A stretch of 24,995 bases of DNA. It comes from Bacteroidales bacterium UBA1223 (GTDB lineage: Bacteria; Bacteroidota; Bacteroidia; Bacteroidales; P3). Location: assembly GCA_002309155.1 (NCBI GenBank), contig DBXB01000012.1, positions 1 through 24,995 on the forward strand, read 5' to 3'. The notes below the pieces were generated by a model, which was not told where the DNA came from, did not search any database, and was given only the letters and a program-made list of their open reading frames with translations. The position numbers and the translations under genes are program-made. Positions 15,951 to 24,504 of the stretch are shown in pieces (position 1 is the first letter of the stretch; each line of letters begins with the position of its first letter).

Positions 15951-18812
15951 ATGGAAACTTTTCTCGCAAGCGTGGCCCATCATATCTGGAACCACCATCA
16001 AGGCAAGATGGAGGATGTCACAGTGGTATTCAACAACCGTCGTGCCGGACTGTTTCTGCAGGAAGAGCTGTGTCATATCTGCGACAAGACCTGCTTTCTT
16101 CCCCGAATCATCGGCATCGACGATCTCGTCTCAGAATTAGGCGAACAGACCATATTGCCCAGGGAATTCCTGCTCTACGAACTATACGACATACACCGCA
16201 ACATGACGGGAGTGGATCGGAAATTCGACACTTTCGAGGAATTCATGTCCTTTGGGGAGATGATGATAAGCGATTTCTCCGAGATAGACCTCTATTGTAT
16301 CGACGCTTCGAAACTCTTCGACAACCTCCATGAACTCAAAAAATTGGGTGAATGGAACCTCTCGGATCCCGAACCTACCCCTTTCCAAGATAAATATCTG
16401 AATTTTTACCGCTCATTGCACACATATTACAGCGAACTGCGTCAAAGGCTCCAAAAAGAGGGCAAAGCATATGCGGGAATGGCATATAGGAACGTGGCGG
16501 AGAACATTGAGACGCTGGCCGAAAAAAGAAACTACGGAAGTATCTATTTTGTTGGTTTCAACGCACTTTCCGAGAGCGAGAGAAGAATTGTCACCTTTTT
16601 TGTGCGAGGCGGTAACGGCACATTCCTCAGCGACGGAGACAGTTATTATTATGACAACAGTCGCCAAGAAGCGGGATTTTTCCTCCGCAAGAATGCCGGT
16701 CTCTTTCCTGAAGGCACCTCTTTCGAAGAGAATTTCGCACACGGAGACAGGAAGATACACATCATCAACTGTCCCGAAAACATACTGCAGACCAAAACCG
16801 CCGGAGAGATTCTGAATCAAATAGTCAAAAAGATCGAAGAGCAGAAAGAAAAACAAGGCGAAGAGCAGAATGAAAAAAAGATAGACATCAACCGCTGTGC
16901 CACCGTTCTTGCCGATGAAAACCTGTTGCTTCCAATGCTCAACTCACTACCGGCAGGAATAAAGGACTGCAATGTTACCATGGGCTTTCCATACACCATG
17001 ACCAACACCCATGGTCTGGCGAGAAAACTGATATCACTTTACTGTCATTCACGTAATGGGAAATTCTATCACGTAGACCTCACGGCGTTGTTGTCCGACA
17101 CCCTCATTGGCAGGCTTCTGGGCGAAAACAATCTATATGCCACACTAATAAGGAAAATCAACGAAGGCAAAAGCATCTATGTCGCGCCCGACGAGGTCAT
17201 GGATATGCTGGAAGAGATTCCCAACAAGGAGACGGTAAAGTTTCTGTTTGACAAAGCCGAATTGTCCGCCACCGAAATTCTTATTCTGCTGAAAAAAATC
17301 GCCGAGTGCCTTATCGGTAGCGACTGCTTGAAAAACAACAACAAAGAGCGAGAGGCTCTAGCATCGCTCATCTTGATAACAAACCATCTTGACGACCTGC
17401 AGACAAGATACAGCCACTTTGAGAAAGCCGACACGCTGGCAAGAATCTACCAGCGTATTGCACAAAGGACCAAGGTGCCACTTCACGGCGAACCCCTAAA
17501 AGGTCACCAACTACTTGGAATGCTCGAGACACGCAGTATTGATTTCCAGCGAGTAATTCTACTCTCCCTCAACGAAGGCACCCTTCCCGCAGGACGGAGC
17601 GAGAACACTCTGATCCCCTATGCATTAAAACGAGCTTACAATCTTCCCACACACGAAGAAAAAGACGCAATTTACGCATACAATTTCTACCGGCTTCTAC
17701 AACACACCGAGGAAGCATGGCTCATCTACAGTTCCGACACGAATGGAATGGGGAAAGGAGAGCCCAGCCGTTTCATACTGCAGATAAAAAATGAACTGGC
17801 GAAGAGATACCCCAACATCCACATAGACGAACAGGTTGTATCCGCCCAAAATCTAAAACCCGACACCGGAGGTGAGCCTCCCGTCAGAAAAGACAGCAGA
17901 ATCATGAAGACCCTGCGTGACAAGACAGCAAAAAGTCTGTCACCATCGGCAATGAACATATACAGAAGCTGTCCGATGAGGTTCTTCAACTCCTATGTTC
18001 TCGGCGTTTTTGAGCAAGACGACGTAAGCGAAGAGATAGAGAACCGTGAACTTGGCTCGTTCGTACACGCCATACTATGCAAAATCTATGAGAGGAAAGG
18101 TGGCAACCCACGGCTGGAACTCAGCGAACTGGAGAACGCAATAAAAAACCTCGACACCATAGTGGACGACGCATTTCGGGAAGAGGTTCTGAAAGGTCGT
18201 AGCGGAGAGGGCAAGAACCACCTATACAGAGAAGTCGCCAAGATGCAGATTAAACATTTCCTGGAAAGCGAAGCCACAAAACTCAAAGAGAAGCACGACA
18301 TACAGATTGCCGTAACAGAAGAGTCGCTTGACAAAAGTGTCAACTTAAAAGATGACGGAATAGAGATTACGGTGAAAGTGGAAGGCACCGCCGACAGGAT
18401 AGACTACTTCGACGGCATGCTGCGCATAGCCGACTACAAGACCGGCAAGGTAAAAGACGATGAAATCAGTGTCGCCGGGGACAGCCTCAACGTCATAGAC
18501 CTGCCCGACAAATGGTTCCAAGTCATGACCTACGCCTGGTTATACTGCCACAAACATCCCGAAGCCACAGAATTTCAATCAGGAATCTTCCCGTTGGGAA
18601 CACTGACAGGCGAGTACAAGGCGGTGAGCTGGAACAATAAGAACGTTCTCAACAAAGACGACATAGACAAATTCGAGGCGCTCATCAAGAACCTGCTGAC
18701 AGAGATATTCGATGAGTCGAAAGAATTCACAGCCACACCGAGAGAGGGAGCCTGCGAATACTGTCCGTTTGCCACGACTTGCCGGACTAGCAAGAAAAAG
18801 AAGAAAAAATGA
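15951..18812 (+). CDS. AddB-like PD-(D/E)XK nuclease with iron-sulfur cysteines
   Basis: 953 residues from ATG 15951. An upstream in-frame ATG at 15900 exists but lies in the divergent intergenic DNA and adds an unconvincing 17-residue lead, so 15951 is preferred. The first two thirds resemble the inactive helicase-like part of AddB/RexB (NNRRAGLFLQEEL near the start). The last third is a RecB-type nuclease: C674 in SCPMRFF, GTADRID at 812-818 with D815, D828-Y-K830-T-G, Q857-x3-Y861, and a CEYCPFATTC end with C935, C938 and C944. C674 plus these three fit the four-cysteine [4Fe-4S] clasp of AddB. The expected role is processing of double-strand ends for recombination, together with an AddA-like helicase. 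No such partner is in the window. The tail ends in a run of lysines. Confidence 0.88.
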   Translation: METFLASVAHHIWNHHQGKMEDVTVVFNNRRAGLFLQEELCHICDKTCFLPRIIGIDDLVSELGEQTILPREFLLYELYDIHRNMTGVDRKFDTFEEFMSFGEMMISDFSEIDLYCIDASKLFDNLHELKKLGEWNLSDPEPTPFQDKYLNFYRSLHTYYSELRQRLQKEGKAYAGMAYRNVAENIETLAEKRNYGSIYFVGFNALSESERRIVTFFVRGGNGTFLSDGDSYYYDNSRQEAGFFLRKNAGLFPEGTSFEENFAHGDRKIHIINCPENILQTKTAGEILNQIVKKIEEQKEKQGEEQNEKKIDINRCATVLADENLLLPMLNSLPAGIKDCNVTMGFPYTMTNTHGLARKLISLYCHSRNGKFYHVDLTALLSDTLIGRLLGENNLYATLIRKINEGKSIYVAPDEVMDMLEEIPNKETVKFLFDKAELSATEILILLKKIAECLIGSDCLKNNNKEREALASLILITNHLDDLQTRYSHFEKADTLARIYQRIAQRTKVPLHGEPLKGHQLLGMLETRSIDFQRVILLSLNEGTLPAGRSENTLIPYALKRAYNLPTHEEKDAIYAYNFYRLLQHTEEAWLIYSSDTNGMGKGEPSRFILQIKNELAKRYPNIHIDEQVVSAQNLKPDTGGEPPVRKDSRIMKTLRDKTAKSLSPSAMNIYRSCPMRFFNSYVLGVFEQDDVSEEIENRELGSFVHAILCKIYERKGGNPRLELSELENAIKNLDTIVDDAFREEVLKGRSGEGKNHLYREVAKMQIKHFLESEATKLKEKHDIQIAVTEESLDKSVNLKDDGIEITVKVEGTADRIDYFDGMLRIADYKTGKVKDDEISVAGDSLNVIDLPDKWFQVMTYAWLYCHKHPEATEFQSGIFPLGTLTGEYKAVSWNNKNVLNKDDIDKFEALIKNLLTEIFDESKEFTATPREGACEYCPFATTCRTSKKKKKK

Positions 18813-18856
18813 GACAATTATTTTTCCACAAACGCAACAGAATAAAAATTTATATG

Positions 18857-18864
18857 TAAATTTG
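18857..18864 (+). promoter_or_regulatory. Promoter -7 box for the OmpA/TPR lipoprotein gene
   Basis: TAAATTTG matches TAnnTTTG fully. No TTTG is present 19 to 21 bases upstream, so the call rests on the -7 box and its place in the only intergenic gap before the gene. The predicted leader is about 130 bases and AT-rich. Confidence 0.45.
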
Positions 18865-19000
18865 CATTTTAAAGTATATACACGCTTTCAGACCGTAATG
18901 GTTTGGAAGATTGTGTGTATGTGGATTTTACAAGTAAAAAACAATATAATAAAAACAACATAAAAAGTTGGTGATACAACTAAAAAAGAGTCTCGTCATT

Positions 19001-20821
19001 ATGAAAAAAACGATTTTTACCGTCCTTTTGACATCCATTCTTCTGGTAGGATGCAGCGGATTGAAAAGCATGAAGTCCGACAGTAAAAAAGTTCGCTATC
19101 AGGCGACCCCAAATCCTGTTGAGACCCGTGACGACAAAGTAGTTGTCAAATTCGTTGGCTCGATACCAGAGAAATATTTCAACAAAGGTGCGGCAGTTTT
19201 TGTGCAACCTGTTTTCACATGGGAGGGAGGATCGATACCTTTGGATCCCATCACGCTGAAAGGAGAAAATGTCAATGGCGAAGGCATCACCATAAACTAT
19301 GAGAACGGAGGACGTTTCACCTATACCGACGAATTGGATTTCAAACCCGGAATGGAGACCGGTCGTGTAACACTGACTCCTGTAGCCTATATGGCGTCGA
19401 CCACCGATGACGAGGCAAAATTTGCCGACGAAATACAGCACAAGACCGTCTCGTTCCCCACCGTGCTCATCTCCGACGGTGTGAACAACACCTCCAGCTG
19501 GGTCAACATCCGTGGCAACATCTCCATCTCACCCATCAACTACAACAAGACTCAAGGCGTTATCGAGACCGCCGACATTTACTTCCCCAACGGACTGTCC
19601 ACTCTGGACTGGAACTTCCAGATGAACCGTACTTTCAACAGCAAGGCACAGCTTGAAGACCTTCGCCGCATCATGCTTGAGAACGGACTCCCAAAACAGA
19701 TAACCATCACGGGATGGGCATCACCCGAGGGTGAAGAGACCAACAACGTTGGTGTATCTAAAAACCGTGCCGAGGTTGCCACCATCCAAATCAAGCGAGT
19801 TCTTGACGACGTATTGAGCACCATGGCAAGCCGCAAACAGGTGCCTGCCTACGAAGTGGATCACTACAAATACGAGCTTCAGAAACAGATTGTGGTTTCT
19901 ACCCGTGCCGCCGGCGAAGACTGGGTACATTTCGTCATCATGGTTGAAGAGTCTGACATCCAAGACAAACACGCCATCGTGAACATTGTTGAGACTCAGC
20001 AAAACCTCATAAAGAGAGAGCAGATGATAAAGAACATGGCAGAGACCTACACTCAGCTTAACACTGAGATATTCCCCAACCTGCGCCGCGCACAGATAGC
20101 TCTCTATTATTCCGAAGCCCGCAAGACCGACCCCGAGCTTGCGAAACAAGCCACTCTGAATCCCGCAAAACTGACCTTCGACGAGCTGATGTACGCAGCT
20201 TACATCAACTACAACTACGAGACGAAATTGAAATATTACAAATGGGCGACAGAGAACCACAGCGCAGAATGGGCCGCTTGGAACAACGCAGGGGCCGTGT
20301 CGTTCTATCTCGGCGACTATGCAGAGGCTGAACGTTACCTGAACCAGGCTCGCAAACTCAACCCTCACAACCCCGACGTCCTCAACAACACCGGACTGCT
20401 CTGTCTGGCACAGAAAGACTATGCCTTGGCAAAGTACTATTTTGAGGAGGCGGAACGTCAGGGCAGCACCGACGCTGAGACCAACCTGCCTATCCTCAAC
20501 CTCAAGAAAGGTAACTACAAAGAGGCAGAAAAACAGCTGAAAGGCAGCACTTGCAGTTTCAACTTCGCCTTCGCTCAGCTGATGAACGGCGAGACCAGCA
20601 ACAGCATCCGTACTCTGGACTGCTGTCTGGATCAGAACGCAGATGTCTACTACCTCCGTGCCGTGGCTTATGCCCGTCTCGGCGACAAAGTCAACGCCCT
20701 GAAGAACCTCAAAGTGGCATGCGACGAGGAATACAACTACAAAGAGCGCGCCGCCACCGACACTGAGTTCAAAGCCTATTGGGACGACGAGGAGTTCAAA
20801 CTGATAGTAAAGCTCTGGTAG
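19001..20821 (+). CDS. Outer-membrane lipoprotein with OmpA-like and TPR domains
   Basis: 606 residues from ATG 19001. The frame is open further upstream, but this ATG directly begins a lipoprotein signal peptide (KK, hydrophobic core, LLVGC with Cys18). The first 185 residues are a beta-rich region without a recognised family. Residues about 190-320 resemble an OmpA C-terminal peptidoglycan-binding domain: IYFPNGLSTLDW, ITITGWASPEG (234-244) and N-x8-RAEVA (249-260). Residues about 425-530 hold TPR-like repeats (AWNNAGAVSFYLGDYAEAE and following), with cysteines further on. By inference it links the outer membrane to peptidoglycan and uses the TPRs as a binding platform. It appears to be transcribed alone, with a terminator 67 bases after its stop. 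Confidence 0.85.
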   Translation: MKKTIFTVLLTSILLVGCSGLKSMKSDSKKVRYQATPNPVETRDDKVVVKFVGSIPEKYFNKGAAVFVQPVFTWEGGSIPLDPITLKGENVNGEGITINYENGGRFTYTDELDFKPGMETGRVTLTPVAYMASTTDDEAKFADEIQHKTVSFPTVLISDGVNNTSSWVNIRGNISISPINYNKTQGVIETADIYFPNGLSTLDWNFQMNRTFNSKAQLEDLRRIMLENGLPKQITITGWASPEGEETNNVGVSKNRAEVATIQIKRVLDDVLSTMASRKQVPAYEVDHYKYELQKQIVVSTRAAGEDWVHFVIMVEESDIQDKHAIVNIVETQQNLIKREQMIKNMAETYTQLNTEIFPNLRRAQIALYYSEARKTDPELAKQATLNPAKLTFDELMYAAYINYNYETKLKYYKWATENHSAEWAAWNNAGAVSFYLGDYAEAERYLNQARKLNPHNPDVLNNTGLLCLAQKDYALAKYYFEEAERQGSTDAETNLPILNLKKGNYKEAEKQLKGSTCSFNFAFAQLMNGETSNSIRTLDCCLDQNADVYYLRAVAYARLGDKVNALKNLKVACDEEYNYKERAATDTEFKAYWDDEEFKLIVKLW

Positions 20822-20826
20822 AAAAG

Positions 20827-20881
20827 CTAGAAACCCTAGAAGAACTAGAAACTCTAGAATTTTTTAGAGAATCTAGAAGAA
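20827..20881. repeat. CTAGANNNN 9-base array, copy C
   Basis: CTAGA is found at 20827, 20836, 20845 and 20854. A one-base slip follows, then TTAGA at 20864 and CTAGA at 20873. The array begins six bases after the lipoprotein stop codon and ends a few bases before a terminator, so it sits in the 3' untranslated region. Confidence 0.85.
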
Positions 20882-20887
20882 AAATAC

Positions 20888-20914
20888 AAAGGATGTCTCA
20901 GCACATCCTTTTTT
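20888..20914 (+). terminator. Rho-independent terminator after the OmpA/TPR lipoprotein
   Basis: Arms aaaggatgt (20888-20896) and acatccttt (20903-20911) pair perfectly around the six-base loop ctcagc, and six T in total end the structure. It lies only 33 bases upstream of pssA, so pssA needs a promoter overlapping this stretch or relies on read-through. Confidence 0.8.
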
Positions 20915-20947
20915 AAATTCCACTAATTCGCCTCATCCGATCAATCA

Positions 20948-21673
20948 ATGAAAAAACAGATACCCAACCTAATAACCCTCGCCAACCTGCTCTGTGGAGT
21001 GCTGGCGTGCATCTACAGTCTTGAGGAGACTCTTCATCTTGCCGCTTTATTCATTTGTTTGGGTATTTTCTTTGACTTTTTCGACGGCATGGCGGCGAGG
21101 CTACTGAATGTCACATCACCCTTGGGCAAAGAGCTTGACTCTCTCGCCGATGTTGTCACCAGCGGTGTGGCTCCCGGAATGATGCTTTACGTGATACTTA
21201 ACCAACTGTCAGACATCAATTGGCTATGCTACTTTGCACTTCTCATACCTTTATTCGCCGCCTATCGTTTGGCAAAGTTCAACATTGACACACGCCAGAG
21301 TCACAGTTTTCTTGGCCTGCCAACACCCGCAAATGCACTGATATGGGTTGGTCTGGCATTATATTTGTCTCTTCCAGTATACAACGACGACTACCTTTTC
21401 GATTCACAACACACAATTCTCACTGTAATTATCGTGGCGATTTCCATCTGCACCAACATTATGATGATTAGTGAAATACCCATGTTCTCATTGAAAGTGA
21501 ACTTCAAGGACTTGACATGGAAAACCAACGCCATTCAGTATATCTTCTTGATAGGGTGCGTTGGAGTGATAGCCGTTTGTGCCTTTGCTGAAAAGATATG
21601 GCTCAGTTTGTCGTTCATTATTATATGGTACATCATCCTCTCAATCACCACCCAACGTCGTCATGCCGAATAA
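20948..21673 (+). CDS. pssA: CDP-diacylglycerol--serine O-phosphatidyltransferase
   Basis: 241 residues with about seven membrane segments. It makes phosphatidylserine from CDP-diacylglycerol and serine, the route to phosphatidylethanolamine. The CDP-alcohol phosphotransferase motif is complete: D46-G47-x2-A50-R51-x8-G60-x3-D64-x3-D68. The membrane-type short form and the IPNLITLANLLCG start match the PssA type II family, rather than PgsA. The last 11 bases overlap the queA start, so the two are coupled. Confidence 0.93.
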   Translation: MKKQIPNLITLANLLCGVLACIYSLEETLHLAALFICLGIFFDFFDGMAARLLNVTSPLGKELDSLADVVTSGVAPGMMLYVILNQLSDINWLCYFALLIPLFAAYRLAKFNIDTRQSHSFLGLPTPANALIWVGLALYLSLPVYNDDYLFDSQHTILTVIIVAISICTNIMMISEIPMFSLKVNFKDLTWKTNAIQYIFLIGCVGVIAVCAFAEKIWLSLSFIIIWYIILSITTQRRHAE

Positions 21674-22898
21674 TCCACGAGATATAGCCATTGCCGAATA
21701 CGACTACCCCTTACCAGAGGAACGCATAGCCAAGTTCCCGCTCGCTGAGCGTGACCAGTCGAAACTGCTCGTCTATAACGGCAAGGAGATTGCTGAGTCG
21801 CAGTTCCTCCACCTCCCAGAGCTGCTGCCCGAAAAGACCATGCTGGTGTTCAACAACACCAAAGTGATTCACGCCCGTCTCTTCTTCCGCAAACCCACTG
21901 GATCCGTTATCGAGATATTCTGCCTCGAGCCTTGGAACGAGCCTGTGGCGACAGCATTCGAAGAACGGCAACACTGCACTTGGCTCTGCTTCATCGGCAA
22001 CAACAAGAAATGGAAAGACGGGGAACTAGAGCATGAGTTTGCCACTAAGGAAGGTAAATTTATGCTCCGTGCCTCTCGCCGTGAAGCAAAAGGCAACGCA
22101 TGGATTGTCGATTTCGACTGGACAGGAGGTCTCAGCTTCGCCGAAGTGATAGACGCCGCCGGCGTCATCCCTCTCCCACCCTACCTGCACCGCAACGCAG
22201 AGGAGAGCGACAAAGAGCGTTACCAAACAGTCTACGCCCATTATGAAGGTTCCGTGGCGGCGCCAACGGCAGGACTGCACTTTACCGACAGACTGCTAGA
22301 AGAACTAAAGGACAAGGGATTCAGCACCGAATATATAACCTTGCACGTAGGTGCCGGCACATTCAAGCCTGTATCGACCGAAACAATTGGAGAGCATGAG
22401 ATGCACGTCGAGAAAGTGCAGATAAGCCACAGCAATATTGAGGACATAATCAACCAACTGGGAAACCCGATAATACCCGTCGGTACAACCACAGTACGCA
22501 CCTTAGAATCAGTCTATTGGTTCGGAGTGCAACTAAGTCAGAACCCAGATTTGACAAACATGCACGTTCACCAATGGGACCCCTATGAACTGGAAAACCT
22601 CAATATCAGCGCCGAGCAATCCTACCGCAACGTCCTCGACTGGATGGAACGACATGGAACAGACCACCTTGATGGCGATACCCAACTACTTATCGCACCC
22701 GGCTACAAATACCATATAATCAACGGTCTTATCACCAATTTCCACCAACCCAAGAGCACCTTGTTGCTACTAGTGTCCGCTCTTATAGGCGACAGTTGGA
22801 AACAGTGTTACCATTATGCTCTTGAGCATAATTTCCGTTTTCTGAGTTACGGCGACAGCTGTCTGTTCTTAAATCCAGACAATCAACCGAACGGATAA
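21663..22898 (+). CDS. queA: S-adenosylmethionine:tRNA ribosyltransferase-isomerase
   Basis: 411 residues from ATG 21663; the frame is open further upstream but only as an out-of-frame reading of pssA, and the conserved YDYPLPEERIA segment begins just after this start. It transfers the ribosyl part of SAM to preQ1 in tRNA to give epoxyqueuosine. Family signatures seen: FNNTKVIHARL, PLPPYLHR, the AAPTAGLHFT block, HVGAGTFKPV, TTTVRTLES, FHQPKSTLLLLVSA and RFLSYGD near the end. It is longer than the roughly 350 residues of many QueA proteins, with additional residues in the early beta domain. It overlaps pssA by 11 bases and is followed by comF after 23 bases. Confidence 0.95.
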   Translation: MPNNPRDIAIAEYDYPLPEERIAKFPLAERDQSKLLVYNGKEIAESQFLHLPELLPEKTMLVFNNTKVIHARLFFRKPTGSVIEIFCLEPWNEPVATAFEERQHCTWLCFIGNNKKWKDGELEHEFATKEGKFMLRASRREAKGNAWIVDFDWTGGLSFAEVIDAAGVIPLPPYLHRNAEESDKERYQTVYAHYEGSVAAPTAGLHFTDRLLEELKDKGFSTEYITLHVGAGTFKPVSTETIGEHEMHVEKVQISHSNIEDIINQLGNPIIPVGTTTVRTLESVYWFGVQLSQNPDLTNMHVHQWDPYELENLNISAEQSYRNVLDWMERHGTDHLDGDTQLLIAPGYKYHIINGLITNFHQPKSTLLLLVSALIGDSWKQCYHYALEHNFRFLSYGDSCLFLNPDNQPNG

Positions 22899-22921
22899 GA
22901 GCGGAAACAACACGTAAGACC

Positions 22922-23614
22922 ATGAACCTTTTCCGTGACCTTATAGAACTGTTTTTCCCGAGGGTATGTTGCATCTGCGAGAAGCCTCTTGTAGGCGGCG
23001 AGCATGAGATATGCACTGACTGTCTGCTGAACCTCCCCGAGTCAGTCTCAGCCATAGGAGAAAACAATTTCGTAGAAAAGCGGCTATGGGGTAGAGTCAA
23101 GCTGGAGTCGGCGACAGCGCTCCTCATATTCAAGCAGAAAAGCAACACACAGAAGATCCTGCACGAGATAAAATACAAAGGTAATGAGAAACTGGCTGTA
23201 ACGATGGGCAGACAACTAGGACTGCATCTTGCACAAAGCGGACGGTTTGACGACATTGACTGCCTAGTGCCGGTACCATTGTTCAGACGCAAAGAGCGTC
23301 AGAGAGGGTACAACCAAAGTCTGCTGCTTTGTCAAGGCATTGCCGAAACCTTTCCCCGTCCCACAGTCACCGGTGCATTGATTCGAACACGCCACACCGA
23401 CACTCAGACACACAAAAACCGCATCGAGCGTCTTGACAATATGAAGGGTGTGTTCGCCGTGACAGACGCAGAGTCGCTGAAGAACAAGCATGTTCTATTA
23501 ATTGATGACGTAATCACCACAGGAGCGACCACCGAGGCGTGCTGTATAGCTCTGCAGTCTGTAGAAGGCATAAGAATCAGTGTCGCCGCACTCTCCGTCG
23601 CCAACGATTGTTAG
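22922..23614 (+). CDS. ComF family phosphoribosyltransferase-like protein
   Basis: 230 residues, typical for ComF/GntX. The N-terminus has a zinc-finger-like cluster (C16/C17, C19, C31, C34). The C-terminal half is a type I phosphoribosyltransferase fold with the PRPP loop IDDVITTGA at 194-202. KERQRGYNQ and the Q-T-x2-NRIERLDNM segment before it are also family hallmarks. In other bacteria ComF proteins are tied to DNA uptake, but the exact activity is unknown and should not be assumed here. It is probably cotranscribed with queA. Confidence 0.9.
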   Translation: MNLFRDLIELFFPRVCCICEKPLVGGEHEICTDCLLNLPESVSAIGENNFVEKRLWGRVKLESATALLIFKQKSNTQKILHEIKYKGNEKLAVTMGRQLGLHLAQSGRFDDIDCLVPVPLFRRKERQRGYNQSLLLCQGIAETFPRPTVTGALIRTRHTDTQTHKNRIERLDNMKGVFAVTDAESLKNKHVLLIDDVITTGATTEACCIALQSVEGIRISVAALSVANDC

Positions 23615-23670
23615 AAACCATTTCTTGACCTTTTTTTTCGGCACAGGTGGCACAATTCCATTTTTTTTTA

Positions 23671-23693
23671 TAATTTCGTTGTTTCAAAACAAC
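23671..23693 (+). promoter_or_regulatory. Possible pyrH promoter box and adjacent small inverted repeat
   Basis: TAATTTCG (23671-23678) differs from TAnnTTTG at one base and sits in the 145-base gap before pyrH. No TTTG is found at the expected distance. A 7-base inverted repeat (gttgttt-ca-aaacaac, 23678-23693) covers the likely start site; the two-base loop is too tight for a good RNA hairpin, so it may be an operator or chance. Confidence 0.35.
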
Positions 23694-23759
23694 AAGCACT
23701 GAAAATACCAACAAATAGGATTTCAGCGTCTTACACATAATACGACAATAATAAGAAAT

Positions 23760-24464
23760 ATGAAATACAATAGAGTATTGTTAAAACTCAGCGGAGAGTC
23801 GCTGATGGGAAAACAGAGTTACGGTATTGACCCCTCGATGCTTGAGCAGTATGCGAAAGACATCAAAGAAGCTGTGAACCATAATGTTGAAGTAGCCATA
23901 GTCATAGGTGGCGGCAACATCTTCCGTGGGCTCAGCGGCGCCGCCAAAGGAATGGATCGTGTGCAGGGCGACTACATGGGAATGCTTGCAACGCTGATCA
24001 ACAGCATGGCGCTTCAGGCAGAATTGGAGAAACAAGGTCTTTCCACCGAGCTGCTTAGCGGCTTAGCCATCGAACCTATATGCAAAGAGATGAGTCGACG
24101 GAGAGCGATAGAGGCGATGAGAGAGGGGAAAGTGGTTATCATAGGTGGCGGCAGCGGCAACCCGTTCTTCACCACCGACACCGCCTCAGCGTTGCGTGCC
24201 GTGGAGATCAAAGCCGACGCCATACTAAAAGGCACACGTGTTGACGGTGTCTACACTGCCGACCCAGAGAAAGACCCAACAGCGACAAAGTTTGAGACCC
24301 TTAGTTTCCAAGAGGCATTAAGCAAGAAACTCAAGATAATGGACCTTACGGCATTTGCTCTCTGCGAGGAGAACAATCTGCCGATTTATGTCTTCGACAT
24401 GAACAAACCCGGCAACCTGCTCAAGGTTGTGGAAGGAGAGGCCATTGGAACAGAAGTGAAATAG
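23760..24464 (+). CDS. pyrH: Uridylate kinase (UMP kinase)
   Basis: 234 residues, normal length. It phosphorylates UMP to UDP with ATP as a cytosolic hexamer of the amino-acid-kinase fold. Visible motifs are LLKLSGESL with K9, GGGNIFRG (50-57), GDYMGMLAT (70-78) and the KGTRVDGVYTADP segment near residue 160. The pyrH-frr order is a common bacterial pairing and supports the call. frr follows after 40 bases. Confidence 0.96.
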   Translation: MKYNRVLLKLSGESLMGKQSYGIDPSMLEQYAKDIKEAVNHNVEVAIVIGGGNIFRGLSGAAKGMDRVQGDYMGMLATLINSMALQAELEKQGLSTELLSGLAIEPICKEMSRRRAIEAMREGKVVIIGGGSGNPFFTTDTASALRAVEIKADAILKGTRVDGVYTADPEKDPTATKFETLSFQEALSKKLKIMDLTAFALCEENNLPIYVFDMNKPGNLLKVVEGEAIGTEVK

Positions 24465-24504
24465 TGAAACAATAAATTAGTAAACCCTTAAATACCAATA
24501 TATA

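Noticed and set aside
18968..19000. Earlier ATG at 18968 for the lipoprotein
   Set aside because: It would put 11 extra residues before a clean signal peptide that begins at 19001.
8674..20881. CTAGA arrays as CRISPR or phage attachment sites
   Set aside because: The units are only 9 bases with 4 variable bases, far too short for CRISPR repeats and spacers. No cas, integrase or tRNA gene is present.
23615..23640. Possible terminator after comF (agaaa-cca-tttct then a T run)
   Set aside because: The stem is only five weak pairs and the T run is seven bases away from it, so it was not called.
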